This document shows, piece by piece, positions 1-8,547 of a stretch of DNA of 64,000 nt. Source of the stretch: Sphingobium lactosutens DS20 (GTDB lineage Bacteria > Pseudomonadota > Alphaproteobacteria > Sphingomonadales > Sphingomonadaceae); the NCBI RefSeq assembly GCF_000445105.1, contig NZ_ATDP01000075.1, positions 62,001-126,000 of the forward strand. Reading direction: 5' to 3'. Each line of letters starts with the position of its first letter. Positions within the stretch are counted from its first letter, which is position 1. Made by a program: the position numbers and the translations under genes. The notes beneath the pieces were generated by a model. That model was not told the DNA's origin and made no database searches. It worked only from the letters and a program-made list of their open reading frames with translations.

Positions 1-189
1 GCCTTCAACGAACTGGACAGTTTCGTTGCGCTGTCTTTGCTGAACCAGGTGCCCCGCTGGCATGCGATGATCGCGCGCGGGGCGGGGGAGGCGCAGGCCC
101 GAACGGTCATCGACTATGTCGCGCCAGTGGGCGAGAAGGAAGCGACGGTCGAGCGCATCATGGGCGTGGTGTCGCATTTCCTGACATGA
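1..189 (+). CDS. C-terminal fragment of an unrecognised protein
   Basis: An open frame enters from the left edge in frame 1 and ends at TGA 187-189, giving 62 residues that finish in VERIMGVVSHFLT. Codon use has the strong third-position GC of the neighbouring genes, so it is probably a real gene end. I do not recognise the family from this tail, and no catalytic motif is visible. The bidirectional hairpin at 237-260 follows it and would serve as its terminator. Confidence 0.6.
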   Translation, partial: AFNELDSFVALSLLNQVPRWHAMIARGAGEAQARTVIDYVAPVGEKEATVERIMGVVSHFLT

Positions 190-236
190 TGAGCGGGAGC
201 GTATCCTATGGACATGTCCTGCCTCCCAACAAAAAA

Positions 237-260
237 GGGCGTCTGGCAATCCAGACGCCC
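237..260 (-). terminator. Bidirectional intrinsic terminator
   Basis: A perfect 10-bp stem (237-246 with 251-260) has a 4-nt CAAT loop. It is flanked by six A on the left, which is a T tract for the minus strand, and by TTT on the right. It sits between the partial plus-strand gene and the 3' end of the minus-strand aminotransferase gene, so it can stop transcription from both sides. Confidence 0.85.
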
Positions 261-286
261 TTTCGCTCTGCGACGAGGCAATCAGA

Positions 287-1453
287 TCAGGCCGTATAGA
301 CCTTTTCGACGGCGGAGCGGAATTTCGCCATGTCTTCGGCCGAACCCACGGTAATGCGCGAAACCGTCGGCCAGATGGGCCAGTTGCGGCCGATCTGCAC
401 CTTCTCGGGCGTGGCAAGCATCGCCGCCTGCATCTCCTTGGCGGGCTTTTTCCAGTCCATCATGAACATATTGGCCTGGCTGCCCGACTGGACGTCGATC
501 CCCTTGCTCTTCAGCCACGCGATGGTTTCTTCGCGGTTGGCGATCATTTCCTCGCGCCGGGCCTTGATCAGCGCCGCTTCGGGATAAACCGCGTTGCCGC
601 ATGCCATGGCGGTGATGGACAGGCCGCCGGCGGTCGGATTGAACAGGTTGATCCGCTTTTGCAGTTCCGGATCGGCGAAAGTCAGGCCGAGGCGCACGCC
701 CGCCATGCCGAACAGCTTGGAGAAGGTGCGCATGACCACCAGGTCCTTGCGTCCGGCCACCAGCTTCGCCGCGCTCGGCGCTTCGGAAAAGTGGATATAG
801 GCTTCGTCGACCAGCAGGATCGAATCCTTGGGCTTGTTGGCGAGCAGCCATTCGATATCGGCCAGCGGCGTCACGGTGCCGGTCGGATTGTTGGGCGTGC
901 AGATATAATAGAGGCCCGCATTCGGATTGGCCGCCAGCATGGCCTTCACATCATGGCCCGCGCCCGGAGCCTGTGGCGCCTTGGCGATCGGGGCCTTGAG
1001 GTAATCGGCGGTGCGCCAGGCCGACTCAAACGTCGGATCGGCAGTCACCAGCCCCTTGGTGGGCGAGCAGAAGGCGGCGACCGTGCTGACCAGCGGACCG
1101 CCCGATCCGGGCCAGAGCATCACATGGCCTTCGGGAATGCCCTCTACCGACGCGACGGTCTTGACCAGTTCGCCGCGGTAATTGTCGGGATCATACCAGT
1201 TGCCGAGCGCAGCGGCCTTGGCCGCGGCATCGACGCCTGAAGGGAAGGGACCGGTCCAGCATTCGTTGGAGCCGATGCGCACCGCGCCCGCGACGCCGCG
1301 CGCGGCCTGCTGCTGCGCCTGCGCTGCGCCGCCCAGCAACGAACTGGCGGCGACGCCTGCGCCCACCAGCGCGGCGACTTCCGCGATCTGGCGGCGCGAA
1401 TAGCCGCGTTCCATCAGGTCTTCCCTGGCATCCTTGTTCAGCATCATGGTCAT
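287..1453 (-). CDS. Tat-signal PLP-dependent aminotransferase (HisC-like), copy 1
   Basis: This is a fold-type I aminotransferase of the histidinol-phosphate aminotransferase group. The PLP-binding lysine is K246 in RTFSKLFGM, and the NPTG motif lies in TPNNPTGT. The N-terminus reads GYSRRQIAEVAALVGAG followed by AQAQ, which looks like a twin-arginine signal and suggests periplasmic export of a folded PLP enzyme. I place the start at ATG 1453: a GGGGAC-type ribosome site lies just upstream, and a longer reading would run into the hairpin at 1501-1531. The protein has 388 residues. A clear paralogue lies directly upstream on the same strand. No other his genes are nearby, so a role in histidine synthesis is doubtful and the substrate is unknown. 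Confidence 0.85.
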   Translation of the reverse strand: MTMMLNKDAREDLMERGYSRRQIAEVAALVGAGVAASSLLGGAAQAQQQAARGVAGAVRIGSNECWTGPFPSGVDAAAKAAALGNWYDPDNYRGELVKTVASVEGIPEGHVMLWPGSGGPLVSTVAAFCSPTKGLVTADPTFESAWRTADYLKAPIAKAPQAPGAGHDVKAMLAANPNAGLYYICTPNNPTGTVTPLADIEWLLANKPKDSILLVDEAYIHFSEAPSAAKLVAGRKDLVVMRTFSKLFGMAGVRLGLTFADPELQKRINLFNPTAGGLSITAMACGNAVYPEAALIKARREEMIANREETIAWLKSKGIDVQSGSQANMFMMDWKKPAKEMQAAMLATPEKVQIGRNWPIWPTVSRITVGSAEDMAKFRSAVEKVYTA

Positions 1454-1500
1454 ATCGTCCGTCCCCGTTCTGCAAGAAGCACACACAAACGAAAGACGAA

Positions 1501-1531
1501 GCGGCGGCACATTTCCGCAATGTGCCGCCGC
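1501..1531 (-). terminator. 13-bp hairpin between the two aminotransferase genes
   Basis: The perfect 13-bp arms are 1501-1513 and 1519-1531, with loop TCCGC. On the minus strand the stem follows the stop of the upstream aminotransferase copy and is trailed by a T-rich TTCGTCTTTCG. It probably ends or attenuates transcription between the paralogues. It also shows that the downstream gene starts at 1453 and not further up. Confidence 0.75.
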
Positions 1532-1571
1532 CCGATCATAATATTATTTTGCGCGAGCGCATCGCTGGCTT

Positions 1572-2732
1572 TCAGGCCTTCCAAACCTTGTCCACCGCCG
1601 CGTTGAAGGCGTCCATTTCCTCCATCGAACCGACGGACACGCGCGAGACATTGGGCCAGATCGGCCAGTTGCGGCCAATCTGCACCTTTTCCGCCAGGAT
1701 TGCCGCCTGCATCTCCTTTGCTGGCTTGCCCCAATCCACCATGAACATATTGGCCTGGCTGCCCGGAATCACCTTGATCCCCTTGGATTTGAGGTGATTG
1801 ATCGCCTTGTCACGCGCCGCGATCATTTCCGCCCGGCGCCCCTTGATCAGGTCCGCCTGCGCGACCGACACGGTGCCAGCGGCGACCGCCGTCATCGGCA
1901 GCATCGCCGTCACCTGACCGCCGTCATAGCGCATCATCTTCTTCATCAGCGCGGGGTTCGCAAAGGTCAGGCCCAGGCGCATGCCCGCCATGCCGAACAA
2001 TTTGGAAAAGGTGCGCAGAACCAGCACGTCGTCGCGCGACGCCGCCAGCTTGGCGGCATTGGGTCCGTCGAACCAGTGGATATAGGCTTCGTCAACGACC
2101 AGGATCGAATCCTTGGGCTTGTTGTTGGCCAGCCATTCAATGTCGGCCAGCGGCGTGACTGTGCCCGTCGGATTGTTGGGCGAACAGATATAATAGACCC
2201 CTGCATTGGGATCGGCCGCCAGCATCGCCTTGACGTCATGGCGATAGTCGCTGGTCAGCGGCACCTTGGTGACTTTGGCGCCCAGCCAGTCGCCCGTCCG
2301 CCAGATCGCTTCATAGGTCGGGTCAGCAGTGACGATGCCGCGCGTGGGGGAGGCATAGGCGACCGCAACGCGGCTCAGCGGGTCGGACGATCCGGGCCAG
2401 GCAGTCACATATTCGGCCGGGATGCCTTCGACCGCGGAGACAGCTGAAAATAATTTCTGATGCTCATTATCGGGCTCGTAGCGATTGCCTTCATTGACCA
2501 GCTTGTAGGCGGCCTCCGCCGCGACCGGGAAGGGGCCGGTCCAGCACTCGTTCGCACCGATGCGCACCGCGCCTTCGACCGGCTTGGCCGCCTGTTGCGC
2601 GGCAGCGCCGGTCACGCGCAGCGTCGCGGTGGCGGCGCCCAACATCGCGGCCGCCTTCGCCAGCTGGCGGCGTGAATAGCCGCGGTCGATAAGATCCTGT
2701 TCGAAATGTGTCATATCTGCTTGGGTCGCCAT
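1572..2732 (-). CDS. Tat-signal PLP-dependent aminotransferase (HisC-like), copy 2
   Basis: This 386-residue fold-type I aminotransferase is a tandem paralogue of the gene at 287-1453. By eye, well over half of the aligned residues match. It keeps the PLP lysine (K244, RTFSKLFGM), NPTG in SPNNPTGT, and the shared C-terminal block QIGRNWPIWP. Its N-terminus has the same GYSRRQLAKAAAM twin-arginine layout with cleavage likely near GAAAQQ. The start ATG 2732 follows a GGGAGACAGG ribosome site. The substrate is unknown. The shared export signal implies that both copies work in the periplasm or that the leader has another role. Confidence 0.85.
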   Translation of the reverse strand: MATQADMTHFEQDLIDRGYSRRQLAKAAAMLGAATATLRVTGAAAQQAAKPVEGAVRIGANECWTGPFPVAAEAAYKLVNEGNRYEPDNEHQKLFSAVSAVEGIPAEYVTAWPGSSDPLSRVAVAYASPTRGIVTADPTYEAIWRTGDWLGAKVTKVPLTSDYRHDVKAMLAADPNAGVYYICSPNNPTGTVTPLADIEWLANNKPKDSILVVDEAYIHWFDGPNAAKLAASRDDVLVLRTFSKLFGMAGMRLGLTFANPALMKKMMRYDGGQVTAMLPMTAVAAGTVSVAQADLIKGRRAEMIAARDKAINHLKSKGIKVIPGSQANMFMVDWGKPAKEMQAAILAEKVQIGRNWPIWPNVSRVSVGSMEEMDAFNAAVDKVWKA

Positions 2733-2904
2733 GGTCCTGTCTCCCTGCGGGCCGTGCCTGGAAAGGTCGTCACTCTATTGGACGAAGCTACCGATTGTTT
2801 CCGCTATGTGAATGGCGGGCGGTCTTTTTGAGGTGATATTTTTCAGCCCGACCTTGGCCGCACAAATCTTGGCACTTTCCGGGTCAATCTGGTAGCGCTG
2901 CCCC

Positions 2905-5181
2905 ATGCCCACGACGCCCGCCGCTGCCGCCCGCCAGATCCTTGTCCTGTTGCAGGAGGTGATGGCGTCGCGCAACAGCGCCCAGGCGAAGCTGAACAAG
3001 GTGGTGGAGATCATCGGCCAGTCGCTCTCCAGCGAAGTCTGCTCCATCTATCTGGTGCGCGAAGGTGTATTGGAACTGTTCGCCACGCGCGGCCTCAAAC
3101 AGGAGGCGGTCCACGTCACGCGGATGGCCATGGGGGAGGGGCTGGTGGGCCTTATCGCCACCAATGTCGAGACGCTGAACCTTGACGAGGCGGCGGCGCA
3201 TCCCGACTTTTCCTATCGTCCCGAAACCGGGGAAGATCGTTTTCACAGCTTTGCCGGTGTGCCGATCGTGCGGCGGGAGCGGTCGATCGGTGTCCTGTGC
3301 GTGCAGCATGTGGAGCCGCGCCGCTATGAAGAGGTGGAGATCGAGGCGTTGCAGACGGTCGCCATGGTGCTGTCCGAACTGATCGCAAACGCCGAACTGG
3401 CCGATGACGGCCCGGCCGACGCACGCGTTGCCGAAACGGGCACGACCATCTTGCAGGGTCTGCAACTGGTGATGGGCATGGCGCGCGGCCACGCCGTCTT
3501 TCACCAGCCGCGCATCCATGTCGAACATACGGTGGCGGAAGATACCGAGGCCGAACGCGCGCGGGTCATTTCCGCCTTCACGAAGATGCGCGAGCAGATC
3601 GACCGGATGACCGGCGCGGCCGAATTCGGGACCGAGGGCGAACATCAGGAGGTGCTCGAAACCTACAAGATGTTCGCCTATGACGAAGGGTGGATCCGGC
3701 GGATCAATGAAGTGATCGACAGTGGCCTGACCGCCGAGGCGGCGATCGAGAGGGTGCAACAGCGCACCCGCATGCGCATGCGGCAGATTGACGACCCGCT
3801 GTTGCAGGATCGGATGCACGACCTAGAGGATATGGCGAACCGGCTGCTTCGGATCGTGTCGGGGCAATTGGGGACCGCCGCGCAACTGGGTTTGCGCCAG
3901 GACGCCATATTGATCGCGCGCAATCTGGGGCCGGCGGAGCTGCTGGAATATGATCGTCGGCGGTTGAAGGGCGTGATTCTGGAGGAAGGGTCGCTGACGG
4001 CCCATGTCACCATCGTCGCGCGCGCGATGGGCGTGCCTGTTCTGGGCCGGGTGCGGGATGTCCGCCACAAGCTCAATGAAGGCGACCTCATCCTGCTGGA
4101 CGTGGCGGACAATACAGTCTTGATCCGGCCCGGCCCGGACATGGACGAGGCGTTCGAGAACAAGCTGCATGTGACGCAGAAGCGCCGCGCGGAATTTGCC
4201 GCCATGCGCGACCTGCCGTCCGTGACCACCGATGGGCAGCGCGTCGAATTGATGGTCAATGCGGGCCTGCGCGAAGACGCGCAGGCGCTGGACTTGGTCG
4301 GTGCGGATGGCATCGGCCTGTTCCGCACCGAATTCCAGTTCCTGGTGTCCGCGACCCTGCCGCAACGCGAAAAGCAGCAAAGGCTTTACAAGGATGTGCT
4401 GGACGCGGCGGGCGACCGGCCAGTCATTTTCCGCACCGTCGATATCGGCGGCGACAAGGCGTTGCCCTATATGCAGCGCGATGGCGACGAGGAGTTGGAG
4501 GACAATCCCGCCATGGGCTGGCGCGCGCTGCGGCTCGCGCTCGATCGCGACGGGCTGATGAAGGCGCAGGCGCGCGCGCTGCTGGAGGCGAGCGCGGGCA
4601 AGATACTCAACATCATGTTCCCGATGGTGTCGGAGCCGTGGGAATATGAAGCCGCCCGTGCTCTGGTCGAGCATCAGCGCGAATGGCTGCACGGCCATAA
4701 GAAAAAGCTGCCGATCGCCGTCAAATATGGCGCGATGCTGGAAGTGCCGGCCTTGGCCGAAGTGCTCGACCTGTTGCTGCCGCGCCTCGACTTCCTGTCG
4801 ATCGGCACCAACGACCTGACGCAATTTCTGTTCGCGGCGGACCGCGCCCACCCGAAGCTGGCGGAGCGGTATGATTGGCTGAGCATCGCGATCCTGCGCT
4901 TCCTGGACCGCGTCGTGCGCGCCTGCGTGGCGCATCAGGTGCCGGTCGGTGTCTGCGGCGAAATGGGTGGGCGCACGCTGGAGGCGATGGCGCTGATCGG
5001 CCTTGGCATCCGACGCTTGTCGATCACCCCTCCGTCAGTCGGCCCGGTCAAGGCGATGATCCGCGCAGTCGACGCGGCGCAGCTGCAATTCCTGATGCGG
5101 GAATGGCTCGACAGCGGTGCGCCGGACATACGCGAACGGCTGACGCAATGGGCATCCGATCGGGGTGTGGAACTCAGCTGA
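2905..5181 (+). CDS. ptsP: PtsP, enzyme I of the nitrogen phosphotransferase system
   Basis: This 758-residue protein has an N-terminal GAF domain (about residues 20-160) followed by the PEP-utilising enzyme I modules. The phospho-accepting histidine is H367 in GSLTAHVTIVARA, and the PEP-domain cysteine is C684 in VCGEMGG. It takes phosphate from PEP and passes it to NPr and then EIIA-Ntr, a regulatory relay that in other proteobacteria tracks nitrogen and potassium status. Length and domain order match the family. The ribosome site before ATG 2905 is weak. It faces away from the aminotransferases. The RodZ-like gene follows on the same strand after 73 bp. Confidence 0.95.
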   Translation: MPTTPAAAARQILVLLQEVMASRNSAQAKLNKVVEIIGQSLSSEVCSIYLVREGVLELFATRGLKQEAVHVTRMAMGEGLVGLIATNVETLNLDEAAAHPDFSYRPETGEDRFHSFAGVPIVRRERSIGVLCVQHVEPRRYEEVEIEALQTVAMVLSELIANAELADDGPADARVAETGTTILQGLQLVMGMARGHAVFHQPRIHVEHTVAEDTEAERARVISAFTKMREQIDRMTGAAEFGTEGEHQEVLETYKMFAYDEGWIRRINEVIDSGLTAEAAIERVQQRTRMRMRQIDDPLLQDRMHDLEDMANRLLRIVSGQLGTAAQLGLRQDAILIARNLGPAELLEYDRRRLKGVILEEGSLTAHVTIVARAMGVPVLGRVRDVRHKLNEGDLILLDVADNTVLIRPGPDMDEAFENKLHVTQKRRAEFAAMRDLPSVTTDGQRVELMVNAGLREDAQALDLVGADGIGLFRTEFQFLVSATLPQREKQQRLYKDVLDAAGDRPVIFRTVDIGGDKALPYMQRDGDEELEDNPAMGWRALRLALDRDGLMKAQARALLEASAGKILNIMFPMVSEPWEYEAARALVEHQREWLHGHKKKLPIAVKYGAMLEVPALAEVLDLLLPRLDFLSIGTNDLTQFLFAADRAHPKLAERYDWLSIAILRFLDRVVRACVAHQVPVGVCGEMGGRTLEAMALIGLGIRRLSITPPSVGPVKAMIRAVDAAQLQFLMREWLDSGAPDIRERLTQWASDRGVELS

Positions 5182-5254
5182 AACGGCTGGACCGGCGTTG
5201 ACAATGCCCGTCCCGCAATGAGACAAGGCCGACCATCACAGGTCGCGGAGCAAT

Positions 5255-6106
5255 ATGGCAGAAGAACCAGACATCGAACCCGGCGCGACGCCGGTGGAAG
5301 ACACGCAGCCCAGGACGCCCGGCGCAAAACTGCGCGCCGCGCGGGAAGCGCAGGGGCTTTCGCTTCAGGATGTCGCGACGCGCACGCGTATCGCCTTGCG
5401 GCAACTCGAAGCGGTTGAGCGCGATGATTATGGTGCCTTACCGGGTATTCCCTATGCCGTGGGCTTTGCCCGGGCCTATGCCCGTGCCGTGGATGTGGAC
5501 GAAGTGGCGATTGCCGCCGAAGTGCGGGAAGGCGTCCATGGTTCGGACCTGGGCGCCAATCGCTATGAGGCGTTCGAGCCGGCCGATCCGGCGCGCGTGC
5601 CGTCGCGTGCGCTGGCCTGGACGCTGGCCGCGATCGTGCTGGTGCTGATCGGTGGCTATATCATCTGGCGTACCCAATTGTTCACGCCGCCGTCGAGCGA
5701 GGAGATTGCCGCCAGCGCGCCAGCCCGGCCCTCTGCGCCCGCAGCGGGCAGCGCCGTCGCGCCCATTCGCCAGGTGCCGCAAACTGTCGTCTTCACGGCG
5801 GTGGATGATGTCTGGTTGCGGATCGTCGATGAAGCAGGCGAGCGGTTGAAGGACGGGACTATGAAGAAGGGCGAAAGCTTCACCCTTCCCGCCGGTGCGC
5901 GCAATCCCACGATCTTGACCGGTCGCCCGCAGGCATTGAACGTCACTGTAGGTGGAAAGCTTATTCCGCCCCTGGGCGCTGCCGATCGCACCATCGCCGA
6001 TGTTCCGGTCAATGCCGAGGCGTTGTTGGCGCGCGCCGCTCCGGCCGCGCAACAATCCGGCACGCCGGCCGGCGGGCAAGCGGTGCCTGCTGCTTCGGCG
6101 AACTGA
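5255..6106 (+). CDS. RodZ-like helix-turn-helix membrane protein
   Basis: This 283-residue protein starts with a Cro/CI-type HTH (about 22-90; GAKLRAAREAQGLSLQDVA). A single transmembrane helix follows at about 119-139, then an Ala/Pro linker and a C-terminal DUF4115-like beta domain (VFTAVDDVWLRIVDEAGERL). This is the RodZ architecture, in which the cytoplasmic HTH binds MreB and the periplasmic part supports cell-wall elongation. It lies between ptsP and cpoB. The assignment rests on domain order. Whether it acts in rod shape or only as a RodZ-family relative cannot be told from sequence. Confidence 0.8.
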   Translation: MAEEPDIEPGATPVEDTQPRTPGAKLRAAREAQGLSLQDVATRTRIALRQLEAVERDDYGALPGIPYAVGFARAYARAVDVDEVAIAAEVREGVHGSDLGANRYEAFEPADPARVPSRALAWTLAAIVLVLIGGYIIWRTQLFTPPSSEEIAASAPARPSAPAAGSAVAPIRQVPQTVVFTAVDDVWLRIVDEAGERLKDGTMKKGESFTLPAGARNPTILTGRPQALNVTVGGKLIPPLGAADRTIADVPVNAEALLARAAPAAQQSGTPAGGQAVPAASAN

Positions 6107-6265
6107 CAGGAGCGAAGGTCCCGCTTTACCGCAGGTAATTAGGCTTTATGGTTAAGGGTGCGGCCGTCACCTCAGCGGGGAGTTGAAGGTCGCAGCTTGG
6201 AAGTCATGCGCTTGCCGGTCGGAAGGATATGGTCCGTGCCGGGGTCGCAGCAGTCGGGGAACGTC

Positions 6266-7198
6266 ATGCGTCACGCCTTATTCGCGTCCACAGCCGCCAT
6301 CGCAAGCGCGATGATCGCCCTTGCCTCGCCAACTGCGGCACAGACCAGTGTCGAAGGGCGTGTCGATCGGCTGGAAAAGGAGATGCGCGCGGTGCAGCGC
6401 AAGGTATTTCCCGCGGGCACGCCGATCGAAGCGGAGATTACGCGTCCCGCGACACCCCAGCCATCGCCGGGAACGCCCGCATCGACGCCTGTCGCTGACC
6501 TGACGGCGCGGGTGAGCGCGCTAGAATCGCAACTGGCCTCGATCACGGGGCAGGTTGAGGAAAACAGCTACAAGCTGCGTCAGCTCGAAGAATCCTTCAC
6601 CAAGTACAAGGCTGAAACTGACGCGCGGATGGCGCCTGCCGCGCCGCCGGTAGCCACGGTGCCGACGGCATCGTCAGGCGCCGGCGCAGCGCCCGCACCC
6701 GCCGAACCGGCGCCCGCCAGGCCTGCCGCCGCCAAACCCTCCGCCCCCGCAGGCGCGAGCGAAGCGCGCAAGACGGCAGTCGCGGCGATTGAGCGGCCCA
6801 ATAGCGGTGATGAGGCCAATGACGCCTATACCTACGGCTTTCGCCTGTGGGACGCCAAATTCTACCCGGAGGCGCAGGCGCAACTCAAAGCCACGGTCGA
6901 CAAATATGGCGACAGTTCGGTCGCCAGCCGGGCGCAGAACCTGCTTGGTCGCGCCTATCTGGATGATGGCAAGCCGGCGCTCGCCTCCGTGGCCTTTTAC
7001 GAAAATTATCAGAAGCGGCCGCGTGGCGACCGTGCGGCTGACAGCCTGGCCTATCTTGGCGAAGCGCTTATCCAGCTGAAAAAACCTGCTGATGCCTGCA
7101 AGGTCTATCAGGAACTGGATCAGGTTTATGGCAGCAGCCTGTCCTCTAGCCTGCGTGCGATGATGGACAAGGGCCGCGCTCAGGCGAAGTGCAGCTGA
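6266..7198 (+). CDS. cpoB: CpoB/YbgF Tol-Pal system periplasmic protein
   Basis: The 310-residue protein has a signal peptide ending near SPTAAQ, a short coiled coil (VEGRVDRLEKEMRAVQRKV), an Ala/Pro-rich linker, and C-terminal TPR repeats (from about residue 180, AYTYGFRLWDAKFYPEAQ). This is the YbgF/CpoB layout, which links Tol-Pal outer-membrane constriction with peptidoglycan synthesis. I choose ATG 6266 because GGGGA lies just upstream and the signal peptide begins there. Its stop overlaps the tilS start by 10 bp, so the two genes are cotranscribed. tolQRAB and pal are not next to it. Confidence 0.85.
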   Translation: MRHALFASTAAIASAMIALASPTAAQTSVEGRVDRLEKEMRAVQRKVFPAGTPIEAEITRPATPQPSPGTPASTPVADLTARVSALESQLASITGQVEENSYKLRQLEESFTKYKAETDARMAPAAPPVATVPTASSGAGAAPAPAEPAPARPAAAKPSAPAGASEARKTAVAAIERPNSGDEANDAYTYGFRLWDAKFYPEAQAQLKATVDKYGDSSVASRAQNLLGRAYLDDGKPALASVAFYENYQKRPRGDRAADSLAYLGEALIQLKKPADACKVYQELDQVYGSSLSSSLRAMMDKGRAQAKCS

Positions 7199-8133
7199 CA
7201 GGCGAAAGCGCCGCGCTTCAGACGCGGCTGGTCGATGCGACGCGCGCGCTGGTCGGCAATGATCCGGCGACCCGTTTCGCCGTCGCCGTGTCCGGGGGAC
7301 CGGACAGCATGGCGCTGCTGTGGCTCGCGGCGGGCGCCTTTCCGGGTCGCGTGGCCGCAGTGACGGTCGATCATGGCTTGCGGCCGGAATCCGCCGACGA
7401 AGCGGCAATGGTGGCGCGATGGTGTAGCGCGCACGGTATCGATCATGCCACGCTCCATCCCGATGTGCCGGTGACGGGCAATGTCCAGGCTTGGGCGCGC
7501 GCCATGCGCTATCGCCTGATGGAGGCTTGGCGCGCGTCTTGCGCCATGGACTGGATCATGACCGCCCATCACGCCGACGATCAGCTCGAAACAGTGGTGA
7601 TGCGTCTCAACCGGGGGTCGGGCATTGGTGGACTTGCCGGCGTGCGCGCCAGGTCCGGCCGGGTGATCCGGGCACTGCTGGGCGAGCGCAAGGCGCAGTT
7701 GCAGGCATTTGTCGATCGCGAAAAATTACCGCATGTGCAGGATCCCTCAAATCGCGACGCGCGCTTTGACCGGGCTGCCTTGCGCTTGGCGCTGTCTGAC
7801 GCGCCCTGGTTGGACGCGCAGGCGGTGACGCGTAGCGCCGCAGCATTGGCGGAGGCGGAAGCCGCGATTCTGTGGAGCGTCGCGCAACTGGCGGAGCGTC
7901 ATGTGCGCGCCGACGGCCTCGGATGGACGCTCGACCGTATCGACCTTCCGCGCGAATATCTGCGTCGGCTATTGGTGCATATGCTGATGCTGGCCGGCGC
8001 AAAGACGCCGCGTGGGGACACGTTGGATCACGCCTTGCAGGAGGCGGCGGCTGGCCGTCAGGCAAGCCTTGGCGATTGGCTGGTGAAAGGCGGCAGCACG
8101 TGGAGCCTGCGACCGGCGCCGCCGCGCAATTAA
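7189..8133 (+). CDS. tilS: TilS, tRNA(Ile)-lysidine synthase
   Basis: The 314-residue protein is a PP-loop ATPase with the motif SGGPDSMALLW. It modifies C34 of tRNA-Ile(CAU) to lysidine so that AUA is read as isoleucine; the gene is essential in most bacteria. The conserved HHADDQLETVVMRL block confirms the family. It starts with GTG at 7189 inside the end of cpoB. The long C-terminal domains of E. coli TilS are largely missing, as is common in alphaproteobacteria. In many genomes tilS sits directly before ftsH, as here apart from one small frame. Confidence 0.93.
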   Translation: MQLTGESAALQTRLVDATRALVGNDPATRFAVAVSGGPDSMALLWLAAGAFPGRVAAVTVDHGLRPESADEAAMVARWCSAHGIDHATLHPDVPVTGNVQAWARAMRYRLMEAWRASCAMDWIMTAHHADDQLETVVMRLNRGSGIGGLAGVRARSGRVIRALLGERKAQLQAFVDREKLPHVQDPSNRDARFDRAALRLALSDAPWLDAQAVTRSAAALAEAEAAILWSVAQLAERHVRADGLGWTLDRIDLPREYLRRLLVHMLMLAGAKTPRGDTLDHALQEAAAGRQASLGDWLVKGGSTWSLRPAPPRN

Positions 8134-8256
8134 TTTGGCAAAAGGTTCCACGGGTCAGCGCGCCGTACTCACGTTTTGCCGCTTTTAGCCTGATAGTGGC
8201 ATCTGGTTAACGGTCGATATGGTATCGGGCCTGCTTTCCAGCGGGACTCTCTATGC

Positions 8257-8448
8257 ATGTTTGAATTTGCTGCTTTATCTTATGGTCTCTTGGCAAGCGT
8301 CATTCTTTCGGCGGCGCAGCGGAATCGGACTTTGGCTCGGCCGCATCCACCGTTGCTGCTTTATATGGGATATCTGCTGTGCGGTATGTCGGCAGGCCTC
8401 GCTCTGGCGCTCGGCTATCTTGCATTGACGATCGCCGGGGTCGTCTGA
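8257..8448 (+). CDS. Possible small two-helix membrane protein
   Basis: This 63-residue frame between tilS and ftsH has two hydrophobic stretches, about residues 3-18 and 33-60 (LLLYMGYLLCGMSAGLALAL), with a basic hinge RNRTLARPHPP between them. Only a weak GGGA lies upstream of ATG 8257. I recognise no family. The same region is open in another frame, so the call rests on the sensible membrane topology and on position. It could also be untranslated leader of ftsH. Confidence 0.4.
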   Translation: MFEFAALSYGLLASVILSAAQRNRTLARPHPPLLLYMGYLLCGMSAGLALALGYLALTIAGVV

Positions 8449-8547
8449 CCTTCGGTCATCTATGCTAAATCGCCGCCAGGGAACGGCGTCGGCTGCGCTT
8501 GCGCTTTTGTCGGCGTGCCCTATCTTGGCGGGTGAAAGAGAGTGATG

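Noticed and set aside
287..2732. Histidine biosynthesis operon
   Set aside because: The two aminotransferases are HisC-like but carry export signals, and no other his gene is present.
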